A DNA stretch of 64,000 nt, taken from the NCBI RefSeq assembly GCF_047496725.1, contig NC_132971.1:17664001-17728000 (forward strand), given 5' to 3'. Source of the DNA: Anoplolepis gracilipes (Eukaryota; Arthropoda; Insecta; Hymenoptera; Formicidae). Every line of letters starts with the position of its first letter. The stretch's first letter is position 1. The notes beneath the pieces are model-generated. The model made no database searches, was not told the DNA's origin, and saw only the letters and a program-made list of their open reading frames with translations. The translations under genes and the position numbers were made by a program. Below, in pieces: positions 48,350-61,723 of this stretch.

Positions 48350-49794
48350 GGGAGAGAAAGACAAAAACATATCTTAACGAATCTTCTAATTATACGTTTA
48401 ACCAGCACCTTCTCTTCGGATGAAATTGTAACACTTCTCAGAAAACATCATTGCAAGTACGTGATGCTTAAGCGTTTGTAACTGAACATTTGCCGAGATT
48501 ATCTCTTGGCACTCGATTTCACCGCCGACTCTCACGCTTATCTCTATTATCCGAGCGTAACTCGAGATAAGTTGTCAATGGATAAGTTCAAGCTTCTCTT
48601 TACGCGCGGGGTATTCAGGGTGCCTGCTCGATTTGCTCGCCAACCAAGATTCTCGCGTAGGTATATCGCTCAAATCCTCCTTACCTTACGACGAAATGGT
48701 AATCGCCGAGTGTCACAAGATCCTCTCAAATCGCGCTGGGAGATCGCGCACGGGAAGAATCTTCAGCCATTCGTTCGCTGGGACGACAAAATCACGAAAA
48801 GTACTCCCTGCAGTATCGTAATGTGTAAAATACCTAATGCAGAAATAAAACAATATTTATGTAAATTGATGATTTATAAGTCCAGCAATTTTTTAGAGAT
48901 AATATTTCAGTTTTTACTTTTAGTGTTCATTTTAATAAAGTTAGATACAAAACACGCGCGAAAAAGTAGATGCCTAAATATAAATTGTGATTATTAGGAG
49001 TAATAAAAATCATATTAACACGTAAGATAATTGAGTTCAATTAATGAATAACAATTTTATAACTTTTATATTCGATAACTTGTGTTACGTCCAGACTCGG
49101 ACGTAAACGAAAAAGGATGAGGTAGTGAAAGGACGGAACTTACCCTTTCCGAAACTCGCTTAAAATCTTAAACGCTTCCGACTCGAACAAACTATACAAA
49201 GGCCTTACCCGGTCAAAGACCTCGAGGGTCTCTTTTACTGGGTCTGTAGGTCGTTCGTTCGGTGGTCCCTTTTCGGTAAGGGAATTTAATCCTTATTATG
49301 CGGGACGGGACCTTGTGCGATCTGGGAGTCAGGGAAATATACTGGAAGAGGTTAATAAATTTTAATTAACAAATTAGAATTTACATTTATACATTTATTA
49401 AAAGAAAACTTAATATATAAAAAATTTTTAAATTATGACATTTATAATTATATGGTTAATATAAATTACGCATTGACTTAACTGCGGTGTATGTGTGTGT
49501 GTGTTGTGTGTGAGTGAAGGAGTTCGCGGGTGTTACATAAATTCGAAGGTCATCAGTCAGATAACCTGGAGCTGGGCTAAGAGGGACTAATTTCTGACTG
49601 GTATTTGTACAGTAATAATTCTTAAAATCTTAAAGGGAAGGGTAGAGAGAAAATTAAAATTCTTGGAATCTAATTGTGGAGGGGGAAAATTTCCTCCAGA
49701 GGGCCTCTATTGGAGAGGAGATATCTACGGTCAGGAAGGAACCACGGAATAATTGTTCCGGGAGGGCTGGATGTAAGGACGGTGTGTAGTAACT

Positions 49795-50560
49795 CTAGAT
49801 CTGCGGGCTCAGGCCCGATTGTATGTATATGTACCGTCGGTAAGGCGATCTCGGATCGGTGGGAATTGATTGAGAAGATATTGAAGGAGATCTATGGGAG
49901 GGGGGGCGTGGAGGCTCTTGATATTCCGCGTTGTTGCGTTGTACCCCTTTGGTGGAATCAGCGATTTCTCTCTCGAGGTCGATCACAACCTCGGCGGATT
50001 CGCGAACGGTCTTCCAAATTTTATCTGACTCTCTTTGAGAATCAGATAATCTTTGAGGAAAGAATGGAGGTGAGTCCCCCAAGATAATAGTGGAGGCTGA
50101 GGAGGGTGGACGTGGAGAGGGTTCTGAATTGGAGGAGGTTTCCCTGGAAGGACCTGGTAAATTTAGAGAAGAAGAGGGGGGATGTATGTGTTCAGAGGGT
50201 GATACTGGGGAATGTGAAGGGGGAGGGAGATTGCTGGAGGCGAGAGGAGAAGGCTCAGGTAAGACTGTGGTTCCGACTCTCTCTCTCGAAGGAGGAGGAC
50301 TATAGTACTTACTGAAGTAGAAGGGGAAGTGTCAATGTTAGGTTGTAAGTTTGATTGCTTAGTTACTAGTAAATTATATAAATCTACATTAATTTTAGAG
50401 AAATCTACGATAAAGTTTTTGTCTGCTGTTGTCCGAGTCGCGACTCTGACAGTACGATGGTTACGGCGCCGTTTAACTACCCTAGCGCTTGACTTTAAAC
50501 GTTTGAGTGAGACAGGATCCACTAAGAACCCCCATGAGGAAGTGTTAATATTTTATTTTT
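49795..50560 (-). pseudogene. Frameshifted Gag-like open frame in the LTR-like element
   Basis: On the minus strand one frame runs from about 50,560 to 50,163 and a second from about 50,300 to 49,795, ending at a stop near 49,792. The first lacks an ATG at its start (GTG at 50,522) and encodes a Lys/Arg-rich segment (KRRRNHRTVRV) followed by IVDFSKINVDLYNLL. The second continues as a Pro/Ser-rich region and then an Asp/Glu/Lys-rich, possibly helical segment (QRESDKIWKTVRESAEVVID). The two overlap near 50.27-50.30 kb and appear to be one product split by a frameshift. A basic plus proline-rich plus helical composition is compatible with a Gag-type structural protein, but no zinc knuckle (CCHC) is visible. 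This is inference from composition, not a family match. Confidence 0.35.
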
Positions 50561-50805
50561 ATTTGGAGAAACAGTTCTTAATCTATCTGCTAAATTATAA
50601 TGAGCTAACAATGATAACGACAGAAACCGAGAATAGAATAATAAAGAATAATATCGATAATAAATATAATGGTAAAAGTGGTAATAATATTAAAATAATA
50701 GATTTTATACCGTTTGTAGTGACGGTACGGCAATATAAATTAACAAGGAGTTATTATCCGTATTAGGAAGAAATGAACGAGGAAGGAGTATACGTTTCCC
50801 TTAAA

Positions 50806-51110
50806 TGTATTTAATAACCTAGCATATGAAACCCGTTACACATAAATATAAGGGTTAAAAGAGAAAGAAAAAATTGCCCTCAAGTGTATTTAGTGACCTG
50901 GTGTGTGAATGCCGGTACACATAAATACAGGGGTGAAGGAGAGACAAAAAGATTATTCTCTACTGTATTTAGTAATCTTGCGTGTGAATGCCGGTACAGA
51001 TAATAAATATAAGGGTTAAAAGAGAAAGAAAAAATTACCCTCAATTGTATTTAGTAATCTGACATATGAATGCCGGTACACATAAATACAGGGGTAAAGA
51101 GAGAGGAGAA
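50806..51110. repeat. Four-copy tandem repeat, about 80-bp period
   Basis: TGTATTTA starts copies at 50,806, 50,885, 50,964 and 51,046. Each continues to a GCCGGTACA or CCCGTTACA box and ATAAATA. Copies 1 and 3 share AGGGTTAAAAGAGAAAGAAA, and copies 2 and 4 share ACAGGGGT and a GAGAG run. The array is therefore really two copies of a roughly 160-bp dimer. It lies between the broken frames of the LTR-like element. Confidence 0.85.
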
Positions 51111-51241
51111 GAGGAGAGGACAGGCAAAAACAAAATTGAAATATTAATACTTAAATCATCGACTGATAGACCAAGAACTGCTTCAATGAAATTTAGTCTG
51201 GGAGCGGTAACAATCAAATAAAATTATCTATTAGAAACTCA

Positions 51242-51666
51242 CTATTTTTTGAGTGCGTTGGTGTTTTTTCGCAAGGGACCTCGGCAGCGGATCCTGTGGC
51301 GTTGCTGAGTGGATTTAGCAGCAACCCTGGTTAGCGATGCAATCTCGGGGTTGGATGACACAATCACTTTAAGAGTGTTCTCACTTCTGACACTTGGTAT
51401 TGTATTCGAAAAAACACTTGCACGCAACCACTTCACAAAGAGTTCTGTGTTAAGTCGGAGCTGAACCGCGTGTCATGAATTTGAAAGGTAACGCCGCTTC
51501 TACCCGAAGTATTGATATCAAAGAAGAAGAAAAAAGTAATTCGGCGTTCCGAAACTGAGGTCAAATGGAAGTGTTGCAGCGCATTACTCTTGGCTTTAAT
51601 AATAGACGTAGCACCTTGTCTTAATTGGTCAATTGGACGAATTAGAATTTTAATAAACGCCCCCAT
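51242..51666 (-). pseudogene. Broken minus-strand open frames in the LTR-like element
   Basis: Two adjacent minus-strand frames (51,666-51,433, 77 codons, and 51,436-51,242, 64 codons) follow each other in different phases. The first contains a Phe run caused by an A-rich tract on the plus strand (51,515-51,534). The second is basic and Ser/Arg-rich at its end. No family is recognised. Their position between the right end of the element and the tandem repeat suggests a decayed coding or leader region. They could also be chance frames in the less AT-rich interior. Confidence 0.2.
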
Positions 51667-52307
51667 ATGCTTAGAAGGGTATTTCTTTCGACTTTGAGTC
51701 TCAAAAGTTCTTCTCTATTGGTTTAAATTTTATCAAGAGGTTTTTCCGTTTGGCCAATGAAGAGTTTGGTACGGTCAGAGGGAAACTTATCGCTAGTTAT
51801 GAATTTATTATAAACAGCTGTCACTTTAGGTGGTCTGTCAGGCGAGTTCTCGTATCGAGCGCTTCTCAATTTTTCGTCACCGTTTCAAATTTACGATTGC
51901 AGTTCTAAACAACTGCCTCAAATTACGGTGACTCTGTTTTATTTAAAATTCTTTAGTTAGAGTTAGAGACCCGTTCGAGTGTTTATGCACGATTTAATTT
52001 CTAAGATTTCTTTAATTATCTTATTTAAAGTTGGTCTCGCCTGTGTTTATTAAAATTTTTTGTCCATATAACTTAAGATTTGTGGAGTGTGAACTAAAGT
52101 GACAGCTCTCACGGTTTGATATTTCACCTTTTGAGTATTTCCAGAATCACTATCTCTAAATACTTATGCATGCCTTTCGAAAAGAAAGAATCCACAGGAC
52201 GTAACACTTGTAATTTTTATTAATTTGTGAACATAACTCAAGAAACTTGAAACATATATGATATATGCAAATAATATATATATATGGACTTACTATATAA
52301 AATGTAC

Positions 52308-52363
52308 AGCTATGATTAATTGAAATAATATACTCTAATATATTATTTCATTTAATCGTAGCT
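52308..52363. repeat. 56-nt near-perfect hairpin
   Basis: AGCTATGATTAATTGAAATA and the following five bases pair with an inverted copy (TATATTATTTCATTTAATCG, then TAGCT) across a 6-base loop. Of 25 arm positions, 23 match. It lies 100 bp outside the LTR-like element in very AT-rich DNA. Its length and few mismatches resemble a small precursor hairpin, but a relic of a tiny palindromic element is equally possible. Confidence 0.7.
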
Positions 52364-53464
52364 TTTATTTAACAAACTTCTGAGAGACCATATTAATTAA
52401 GTAATAAATCAATAAACTTTTATTTCTTTGAAATTAAAAAAAAATTAATTGGATCACTACGTGTTTCAAATTTGTTCATTGAATTATGCAAAGAATTAAT
52501 TGAATGTCTATGTATCGGAAATTCGTAAATCTAAACACATGGCAAAAATTATACGTTGGAAGGGGAAGTACGAATGAAGCTGCCTTGCCACTTTAATAGG
52601 AATTTCAATTTCGTTTCAATTCAATTGTTTTGATAGAAACGCTCAAACGTTTTCCGTTTCGTTTACACGCGAAGTATTTCGTCATTGCGCGCGTGTTAAA
52701 TGCGAATTTTGCTTTTATTTAGTTAGTGACATTTATTTGCTGTGTTATGCGACACACAGCAAACGCGGGTATTTTTTTGTTAAGTAAATGCGCACCCTTT
52801 AATATCACGATAACAATGCTAAAAAAACAAGCGTTAAAATCAACATGAAAACATATGAATTTTTAAAAATACCAATTTTTTTAAAAGAATTCTTAAAAGT
52901 TTCTATAAAGTATTTATTGCTACGTCGCAGATTTAATTGATGATATTAATTATTTGTTGAGAATTGCTGAGTACAAATTCTTCATTAAAAAGAATAAACT
53001 AAATGGTCACTCCGAAATTGATTGTCTGATATCTCCAACGCACCCGTTATATACGGATACACGTTCCTTCCATAGTTATGGTTAGCCAAACATACCACAT
53101 ATTGTTTTAACGACCAATTTCGAATTCAAACGGGAAATAATTTATATCTCCGTCGCGTAAAATTGAATCGACGCGTGCACCTGACTTGTAGACTATTCAT
53201 GAATTTTGCAGCTTTGGCCAAGTTTAATTTGTCTCATGAATTAAATAAATTCTCTTCCAAGTAACTTTTTACATTAATTATTCAAATATTGAATTGGATA
53301 CCTGAGCTCACATGATTAATTAGTAAGTGGGACATAAGTATTCTATCTCTATTCTCCATTTTATTTAAATTTAAAAAGCAATAAAAAGATTTTTTGCGAT
53401 AATATATATTTCAATATTTATTTTTATTATTTTAATAAATTTAAAAGTGTTAAATTTCTATTAT

Positions 53465-53465
<1 letters not shown>

Positions 53466-53526
<61 letters not shown>
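53466..53526. repeat. Compound (AC)n(AT)n microsatellite
   Basis: About ten AC units pass directly into about eighteen AT units. Compound tracts of this kind are often polymorphic. Confidence 0.96.
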
Positions 53527-53530
<4 letters not shown>

Positions 53531-54717
53531 TACATTTAAATTAAATTAAAATTAATAAATTTATTTGTAAAATTTAATATTAACAAGATTAAAGTAAATT
53601 TATGTATAAGAACGCGCGAGGTACATGTACAAATTTAAAATTAAAATAAAAAATATTAAAAGTAATTTAGATGTATATATTTTATCGGATTCTGACTTTC
53701 AAGTAGAAGCTCTTAAGGAATTTCAAGAGATTTATACATTTATTCCGCACCATAGAACAATTGAAAATTATTTGAATATATATACATATATTTAGAATAA
53801 AGAATTTATACCCATCATATTAAAATATTTTACTCGTATTTTTAATATAGTCCAGTCTTGATACTACATACATATCACATGTTTCTAGATTTATTTTCAA
53901 TCTTCGCGATAAAGTATCCGATTGAGCAAGACAGAACCTTATAGCGTCATTTATAGCGATCAAAGAAACGTCTAAGACAAAATACCCTCATTTTTACACA
54001 AAGTACAAGGAGACAAAAGACTCGTTCGGAGTAAAGGCAACCGCCTTTAGTCGCTTCAGCAAGCAAAGTGCTGCACTTGTTGCGCTTATCGTTTATCGAC
54101 GGCATTTTTCTTTGTATTTGAAATTCTTTTAAGAAATTATCTTTTTTTCAAACACAATATGAACTTGTTTTTAATTTGTTTAAAAGAAGATAATATGATA
54201 AAATTTGAGATATTACGTCTGTTATAATGACTTAAAGATATAAGTTGCACAATAATATTTTTTTTTTTATTCAATGATACCGATTTTTGTAATTAACTTA
54301 TGTATTAAAATCTGTAGAAAATTATAAGACTATAATCTTACTATTAAATAATCTTACTATTAAAGAGATTGAAAATGTTTCAAAGTAAATTTATGCTGAT
54401 CTATAAAATATTTCTTTTACCGTGTCATGTGGCATCGATTTTATTTTTTGACAGTTTAGAATAGTAAGATCAACGGATAGAGCCGCACAAACTGCATCGG
54501 GTTTGCTGGTCAGTCAAACGTCAATTCTATATATGCTTTCCTGATCCATATGTCGACGTGAAAATCCGTCGTGCGTCAGGTTGGAGTGATTGCAGGATGC
54601 TCGCACGGAGGTAGAAATGCAATGAAGCGTCACACTTCCATCGAGTGAAAACAATAACAAAAAAATTTCGAAAACGACGGATATTCAGTTCAAGTTTTAG
54701 CACAACGCAGAGAAAAG

Positions 54718-54721
<4 letters not shown>

Positions 54722-54780
<59 letters not shown>

Positions 54781-54786
54781 CAGAGA
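54722..54786. repeat. (GA)n microsatellite
   Basis: Perfect GA run of about 50 bp with GACAGAGA at its 3' end. It accounts for an Arg/Glu-repeat frame on the plus strand and a Ser/Leu-repeat frame on the minus strand. Confidence 0.96.
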
Positions 54787-56715
54787 AAAATATGTCAGTA
54801 GGAATTTGCATTTCGCAGCCGGTCCGATTGCTTTCTCCTCGCCAAAAGTTTTTCGGATATTTCATGGGATTTGATTTAAAAGCGCGGCGAAGGTACGGGT
54901 TTCGTTAAAAGCTCGAAATACAATACGTGCCCGAGATAGATTAGTTCGGTAAACGTCAACGCCGGATCTGCAAGAATTTGGAACGGATAGACGTGTTATA
55001 GCATCACCACATATACATACATATACTCGCGCGCGCAGGTTGAGAGAAATAATATTTATCTTTGCGAAAGCCGGAAATTTCGTTTCAACGACGCACTGCG
55101 ACGGAGAATACGTATGTAGTCGGTTACAATCAATGAATTTCCTTGAATATTTTTCACCTCCTCTTCTTCGTTGTAATCGTTTTACAAAGAATTGAGATTT
55201 TTATACATATTTTTGTTAAAATGGTTATTTCTTTTATAATATATTATATTTATAATATATATATTATACATGGAAAATACTTTTTTGCTTGTTTCAATTT
55301 TAATTCTTAAATATTTGCATGAAGTTAATTTGCATCTCGAAGCAACTTTTCACCTGATACTGCAATCTGTATTGAAATTTGCTGTTCTTCTTTGTTGACA
55401 ATTCTTGTTATTATATTCTTGTCACACGTACAAGATCTTTCTTCTTCAAATTTATTTCTCGAATTTGTTTTTATATATCTTTATATCTTTGTATATTTGA
55501 GGAGGTAGAGAGAGAAAGAAAGAGAGGGAGAGTAAAAAGCAAGAGAAAATTCCTATCTCGACTCATAAAAAAAACTACAAATTGGAAATGATAAATGAAG
55601 CAGTCTTCTTTTATAAAAATTTTACTCAAATATCCCACTCGTAGGTAATTTCGATTCTTCAATGAAGAATTTTTCATTAGAGTAAGATGAAGTATAATTC
55701 CTTTAATACAGATTATCTGATGCAAGAATCTTCAGCATTATATTTTTTTAAAAAACTGTCTAATAACAAAGATATGCAAAAAAGTACTTACCAATAAAAT
55801 TTATAACTAACATTTAAATGATTTAAATAAACATAATATAAAATATTATTTATATAATATCTTATCTCTCGAATAATCTCCATTATCTCAAATTAGAATA
55901 AAATATATCCCTACTGTGATACGCAATTAATTGCATAATAACATAAACATAATTTTAATTTGTAAAATATTATAATTTTTTATGTTATAAGTTTTATTTC
56001 TAAAATTTATTTAAACAGCAGAGCTTTCAAGACAATTTATATGTCAAAAATATTTATATCAAACATTATTATATGTATTAAATTTGGGACTTTCAAATAA
56101 ATACTTATTAAATAAATTATATAATTTTCAAAAATATTTTTAAAAAAGAAAATTTGTTAAACATCATATCGTGCAAAATTTTATTCGTCACTTTCGATGT
56201 TAATTGTACATAACGCGCACTTTCAACGAGACGAAAAAATAACGCGATAAAGTAGATTCGCGCGAAGCTACAATTTTTCTCGATCCACAACGTCTCGCAG
56301 ATTAACGTAATGGACAAATCTCAAACGACGGAGAAAATTTGAAAATCATGCAGTTAAATTTACACGCTAGACGCTATGGTATATCATACCTGTTGCTCGA
56401 ATCTGTATTTTCGTACTCGAACTTTGAATAAGAAATAGTATACAGTCGCATTTTAGAATGATTACTATCTCGCGTAGCATGATTGAATATATAAGTTAAA
56501 GTTAAAGATAAGTATCCGTGAAATAAAATATTCGGAAGTATGCTCGTAATTTTCTCAACTGTTCACGTATACATATAATAGATTATGATCGATTCAAGAA
56601 TATAAAACTGAATAAAGCAATGTAATATATGATAGTAAAACTATAAATAAATATTTAAATTTTTTATTTTAATGCTACTTAAATAATTAATAAAATTTAT
56701 TTAAACAAAAATATA

Positions 56716-56716
56716 C

Positions 56717-56763
<47 letters not shown>
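56716..56763. repeat. (AT)n microsatellite
   Basis: Perfect AT dinucleotide run of about 46 bp in AT-rich noncoding sequence. Confidence 0.96.
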
Positions 56764-56765
<2 letters not shown>

Positions 56766-59700
56766 ATTTCTAAATTATTTTATTTTTTCCCGTTGCTGCT
56801 TATTTGTAGATTAGATATATTGACGTAAAAAATGTGTAATTTTAATAATTGAAATTAGCAAGTATAATTATTAATAAATAATTTATTGTTGAATAATTAG
56901 TAGGTAGGTATTCAAAAAGAGATGACATTTTTGGAGCTTAAAACATATACATGTGTATATGTGTGAAGATATATCTCGCTTTTCTGTGAGAAGGAAAGGA
57001 ATAGCACAGTCAAAATTTCTCTATGGAAGCTTTAGCCGGCCGCTTCTTTCATCGAAATTTTTCTCTTTGAAAATTACCACGCATTTCTATCGTTTTACAG
57101 AGAACTTCGCCTTTCTCGCTTTTCTGCTAATACTCGTGAACACCATTCTCAAGTAATTTGCTACAAAGCTGTTCTCCATTTAACCGTCGAAGATGGTTTC
57201 TAGGGATTGCTACTGCCTTTTCGATTGAACCTATGGCAATGTCGAAATCACCTTTTTTCCGATTTTCTTTTGCAACCATGTGTTTCATCTACGTTTTTTG
57301 CTTTTTTTTAATGCTTATCAAAGCCACGTTCGTGATTTTCGATAAATTGAAATGAAAATGGCATATATCGTATATTCATCTATAGTATAGTACAGCAACT
57401 AATATTGATACAAATAAAACATCGACAATTTTACGATATTTAGACCTTTATCTTATTTACTCTTGATGTGTGCGCTCATAACCAATTAAAATAAAAATCG
57501 ATAGAAAAGAATATATATATTGTATATATATATATATATTACCTATAAATATTATAAAAAATTTAATTCAATGAATTTTAAACTTTTTAGTTCTAAGATC
57601 CATTTCTTTTTTTAAAGTAAGCAATAAAAAATACAAGAAAGCTTATAAAAGCGGCAAATAATAATAAATTTTTACATATCTTTTATATTAAAAATGTCCT
57701 TGTCACGAATTGTCTCTGTCCCTGAAAATTCTATGCTACTAGCAAGATCCTATCACTATTCTTGTAACAAGTTGCCATTTTTTAGCAAAAAGTTTCTCGA
57801 AAGCTTTGCGAACTTTTCGCGTGTCTTCCATTTATCAAACCAGAACGCGTTATCCGGATACAGTCTCTGAAGTTAACTCACGCGAGGCGTTACAAGCTTG
57901 CTGGCAACTGTGACAAGCGTGAATATAAAATCAATATACGCGCGTGTTTCATATCGAACGAAACCTTTGTGGCAGGGCGATGAATTTTCGACAAAATAGT
58001 TGTTCCGTACGTGACCGTGCTTATTCTTCTTTCTCTTCGTTTCTCTATAACTTTGTCTCTGTATCAAACAAATACTGATACGTTCAACTTGCTATACATA
58101 GCCTAAGTTTTCCCAAGTAAATACATGTAATCTCATCTGTATATTTACAAGATTGCATTTTTCAAACAGTTTGATCCATGATTTCATACATCATAGAGTC
58201 TACATTTAATAAGGACTAATATTATATTAATAAATAATTTTTTATAAATTTATTTATAAATTCGGCACTAGGTATTTAAAAGCGAAATAATACATATAAA
58301 TCCTGTTTTTTATTTAATTTGTTAAATAATTGATAAAAAAACATATTGTTGTAAACAAAACAATCTAGATTAAGCTATAAAATCAATAGCAAATTGAAAT
58401 AATTTGTCTCACAAATTGAATAACAATAAAATAGAAGAGATTATGGTACAGAATTGTTTATAAATAATTGCTATTTTTTAATTTCTTGTTAACAGTTTGT
58501 GTGTCCTTTATTTTTGATTACTCATACGATATACGAAGCGAAATTTCCAGGGTACGCTTGACCCTTGATAACATCGTGTTCACGCATTCGAGCGACATCA
58601 TAGCAAAATGAAAAAGGTTTCGTTGCCGCATGGATGCAGAGAGTAAAACAGCAGGGAAGATGGAAACGCGCGCGTGAAGAACCAGAAATTGAGTTCGTAG
58701 TGTTTTGCATATACCAGTGCCGTTTTACCGTGGAGAATCGTTGGCCATGGCGTTCGTTTACACAAGAATTGTCCATCCGTATGTACATCCACCGAGGGAG
58801 CAAAGAAACAAAAAGAATTAGGAGAAACATTCCGACGCGATTCGCTTTACGGTTAAATTCTTTTTTCTCATATTCGTCATGTTCACTCCTCGATGGTTTC
58901 CCTGTTATTCGTTATAAACAAACTTTATCTATTATTTTGCAATAAAAAACCGAAAAAAACCGCTTAACTTTGTAGTGACAAAATAATTTCAGAGAGTGTA
59001 GTTGAATATAATAAATTTAAGTTGTATTCTAATATGTTTTCTCTCTCTCTTTCAAAGCATTTTTATCTGTGTAATTATTGAATGAAAAATTATCAGAGAA
59101 TTTAATATACAAAAGAAAAAAGTAACAATGTCATATTATTATCAGTTGATAACAAAAAGATATAAAGAATCAATATATAATTGTTCTTATTACTGTCGAA
59201 GGATAAAATTAATATTAAATGGGAGAGAATATTAATATATAATATTATATACCTATATTATAATATTACAGAAACTCAAAAAAATAAATGCTCTAATTTA
59301 TATTGCATATATAAAATTTTCCAACGCTAAGCAAACAATTTTTTTCTAAATTGCCACTTTAATTAAAAAATAACGTTTGCTTGTGGCGAATATTACTTTT
59401 ATTTGCAACAATAATCCCAACTCACTTCGCAAGAACTGCAGAAATGAAAAGAAATATGAGATTTTCATAATGATATTCACAATTTTTTATTCGCAACACA
59501 ATACGATGTATATTATGCGCCAGCCGTTTTTCTTCTAGTTACTCATATATTTTCCGGTTTTCCACTCGGTTTTTTTAAAAATACAAGATGCAATGAAAAC
59601 TTGCGCTCAAGAAAATTTGCATGTCGACAATGCGGCAAAAAGATAATTTAATAAACTGAAACAATTTCGAGACAAGCGAGACGACGACTTCATGGAGAGA

Positions 59701-61723
59701 AATGTTATTTGATCTTTGGCTTCATCGAAATGTCTAGGGAAAGAAATATTTTGCCTGCAGAAGTGGAACACGGAGTGTCGTAATAAGCGATGAATTCTCA
59801 TCGCGACTCTCGGAATGGATCCTCCATGACAAAAGAGTCATTGGCGCGGAGAGAAATTGCTGCAGCAATCAAATGACGTGAACATCGAGTACGTCGATAC
59901 CTTTCGAGCAAAGACGCGTGCAAATTAATGTGACAAAGTAACACTTACCGGGCTGCCTCTAAGAGACACTTGTAATTAATAATTACTAGCTATTTATATC
60001 GACAATTTTATGTCGGTTATGTAAGATGAATATATACAATTCATAGCTGATAAAGAATATTAATTATAAATAGAAATTAGTTTATAACAAGTCTTAAAAT
60101 TGCTTACAAAATAATTTGAGATATATTAATAAAATAAGTCGATATATTTAATCTATTTATGTAGCAATATTTCTTTTCCGAGTTTTTTAATTGATTGTGT
60201 AAGTAAAAAATACAATATTTATTTCTTCTGTATCATTTATAATGGTTTTCGTTTAAGTTGCAAACTATATTTTTATAAATGACGTTGAGAAATAAATGCC
60301 AAGCATAAAAAGATAATGCGAACCAGGGTGCAAAAACGAGTAGATAGCGATTGAAGTTTCATTGGATATCTATTTCTCGCTAGTAATGCTACATGGTTCT
60401 TTTATGTGGAAATTTATTTTGCTTGAATTTCTAAAATGATAAATGAATTTTGTGAACAAACAAAAAGAAAATTATTTCAAAATAATTTGCTCTATTTTCT
60501 AATTTCTGTTGCTAATCATATGTATTATTTATTACAATCTTTCCTTTTAAGATCCTTTTAAGATTTTAAAACTAAATATAAATTAAAACTTTATTCCTCA
60601 ATTTTGAATTACATTTTTTATGAAAAATAATGGATTTGATTATTACGTGTATAGTCATATTTATAATATGTTTACACAAAAGTTTTTTAGTCTTATATAT
60701 TATATATAATTATGTCAAATTTTATAATTATTGATAATAAAAGTTTCTAAAAAGCGTTTTTAAATATATCATTAAATTAAGATGTAATCCAAATAATGGA
60801 ATACAATTTTAAAAATTTGGAAAAACGAAAGCTTAAAAATACTTAAAAGTATTGATATTTTATTGCAAGTAAGATGCATATTGCGTAAACCTACTAAAGA
60901 TTATATTATCGTATCTTCTAGCAAACAGTTCAGTGATGTGAGACTGTGAGAATCCTTGACATTTAGAGACAGTCCAGGCTTTCTTATCAAAGCCACAGTG
61001 GCAGCAGCCGTTGCTAAAGCCGGGCTTGTTCAATCCTTCAGCTGCTGTAGGATGATTAATGGTCTAATAAACTATGATAGCAGTTTGTTCGAGATGCTGA
61101 ACAAACGACGCTGCATCACGATAAATTGCTTCGTCATGTAGTCGGATAAACAATCGAGATGCAATTGCGAAAATGCAAGAGAAACGCTAATATAATCACT
61201 TACAGTGAATTCTTTCAAATGCCTTACAGTAAGGCGATTAAAAGTTAGATGAGAAATAATTTTTTTTCCTTTAAATGATAGTTTCCTTTGTTCTTTTCTC
61301 TTGGTTTCTTTTTGCTGCATTTCTCTTTTTTTTAGCATCTTCTTTTGCATTTTTTCCCTTGTTCTCTTAACTCGTACACATACACACATTCTCTCTCTCT
61401 CCCTCTGTCCATTAGTAATTAGTGCAATATATAAGGCTGACTAGACAAAGCGATTTAGTAAACAAATAACTACAGTTACAGAGGGAAATACATCCTTAGT
61501 GTTTTCTGTGGCATCAAGTGAAAAACATCGTCTACTGAATGACACGGAGAATAAATTTGCTGCATTTGAAGAAGGCCGTCAACTACACGTCTTTCTTTGT
61601 ACCCATTTCCCGACATTCTAGATGCATCTTCTTTTTTTCTTATTATACGAGGATATATATTATCTGCCTCAAGATGTTGTGTTAGAAGTGAATAACTGAA
61701 TGTTTTAGTATCAGTATATATCT

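Larger units (their letters stand above)
42849..49082. other. AT-rich noncoding block with three GC-richer islands
   Basis: I see no gene. GC-richer islands lie at about 43,610-44,060, 46,330-46,560 and 48,400-48,830. The first has overlapping frames on both strands. The third contains a long frame (to 48,997) whose first ATG is at about 48,579 and which matches no family. A fold-back hairpin lies at 45,084-45,160 and a GA microsatellite at 48.31 kb. A small tandem duplication of ATTGTCAATATTTATT is present at about 44,165-44,198. Confidence 0.5.
49083..52206 (-). mobile_element. LTR-retrotransposon-like derivative with CTTG duplication (3,124 bp)
   Basis: The unit begins TGTTACGTCC and ends GGACGTAACA, a 10-bp perfect inverted repeat with TG...CA termini, and is flanked by CTTG on both sides (49,079-49,082 and 52,207-52,210). 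TG/CA ends with a 4-bp duplication are usual for LTR retrotransposons, including many Ty3/gypsy-type elements. Minus-strand frames look more protein-like than other frames in the window and are broken by shifts: about 51,666-51,433, 51,436-51,242, 50,560-50,163 and 50,300-49,795. A four-copy 80-bp tandem repeat lies between them. I do not see a second copy of either end inside, so paired LTRs, a polymerase and an integrase are absent. It is either a large solo LTR or an internally deleted element. The strand is inferred from the frames. Confidence 0.65.

Noticed and set aside
48506..48997. 163-codon open frame
   Set aside because: It starts at TTG; the first ATG is at about 48,579. The 3' half is AT-driven with no domain, so it is likely a chance frame extending from a GC-richer island.
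49083..52206. Intact LTR pair
   Set aside because: Neither the TGTTACGTCC-side sequence nor the GGACGTAACA-side sequence recurs inside the unit, so I do not claim two LTRs.
54527..54865. 112-codon minus-strand frame with a Ser/Leu repeat
   Set aside because: It is read through the (GA)n microsatellite; the same applies to frames at 1,440-1,685, 19,810-20,069, 20,821-21,054 and 48,137-48,370.
60956..61141. Ala/Val-rich frame that looked like an exon
   Set aside because: TTG start, no convincing acceptor or donor, no recognised family; kept only as a remark in the noncoding block.
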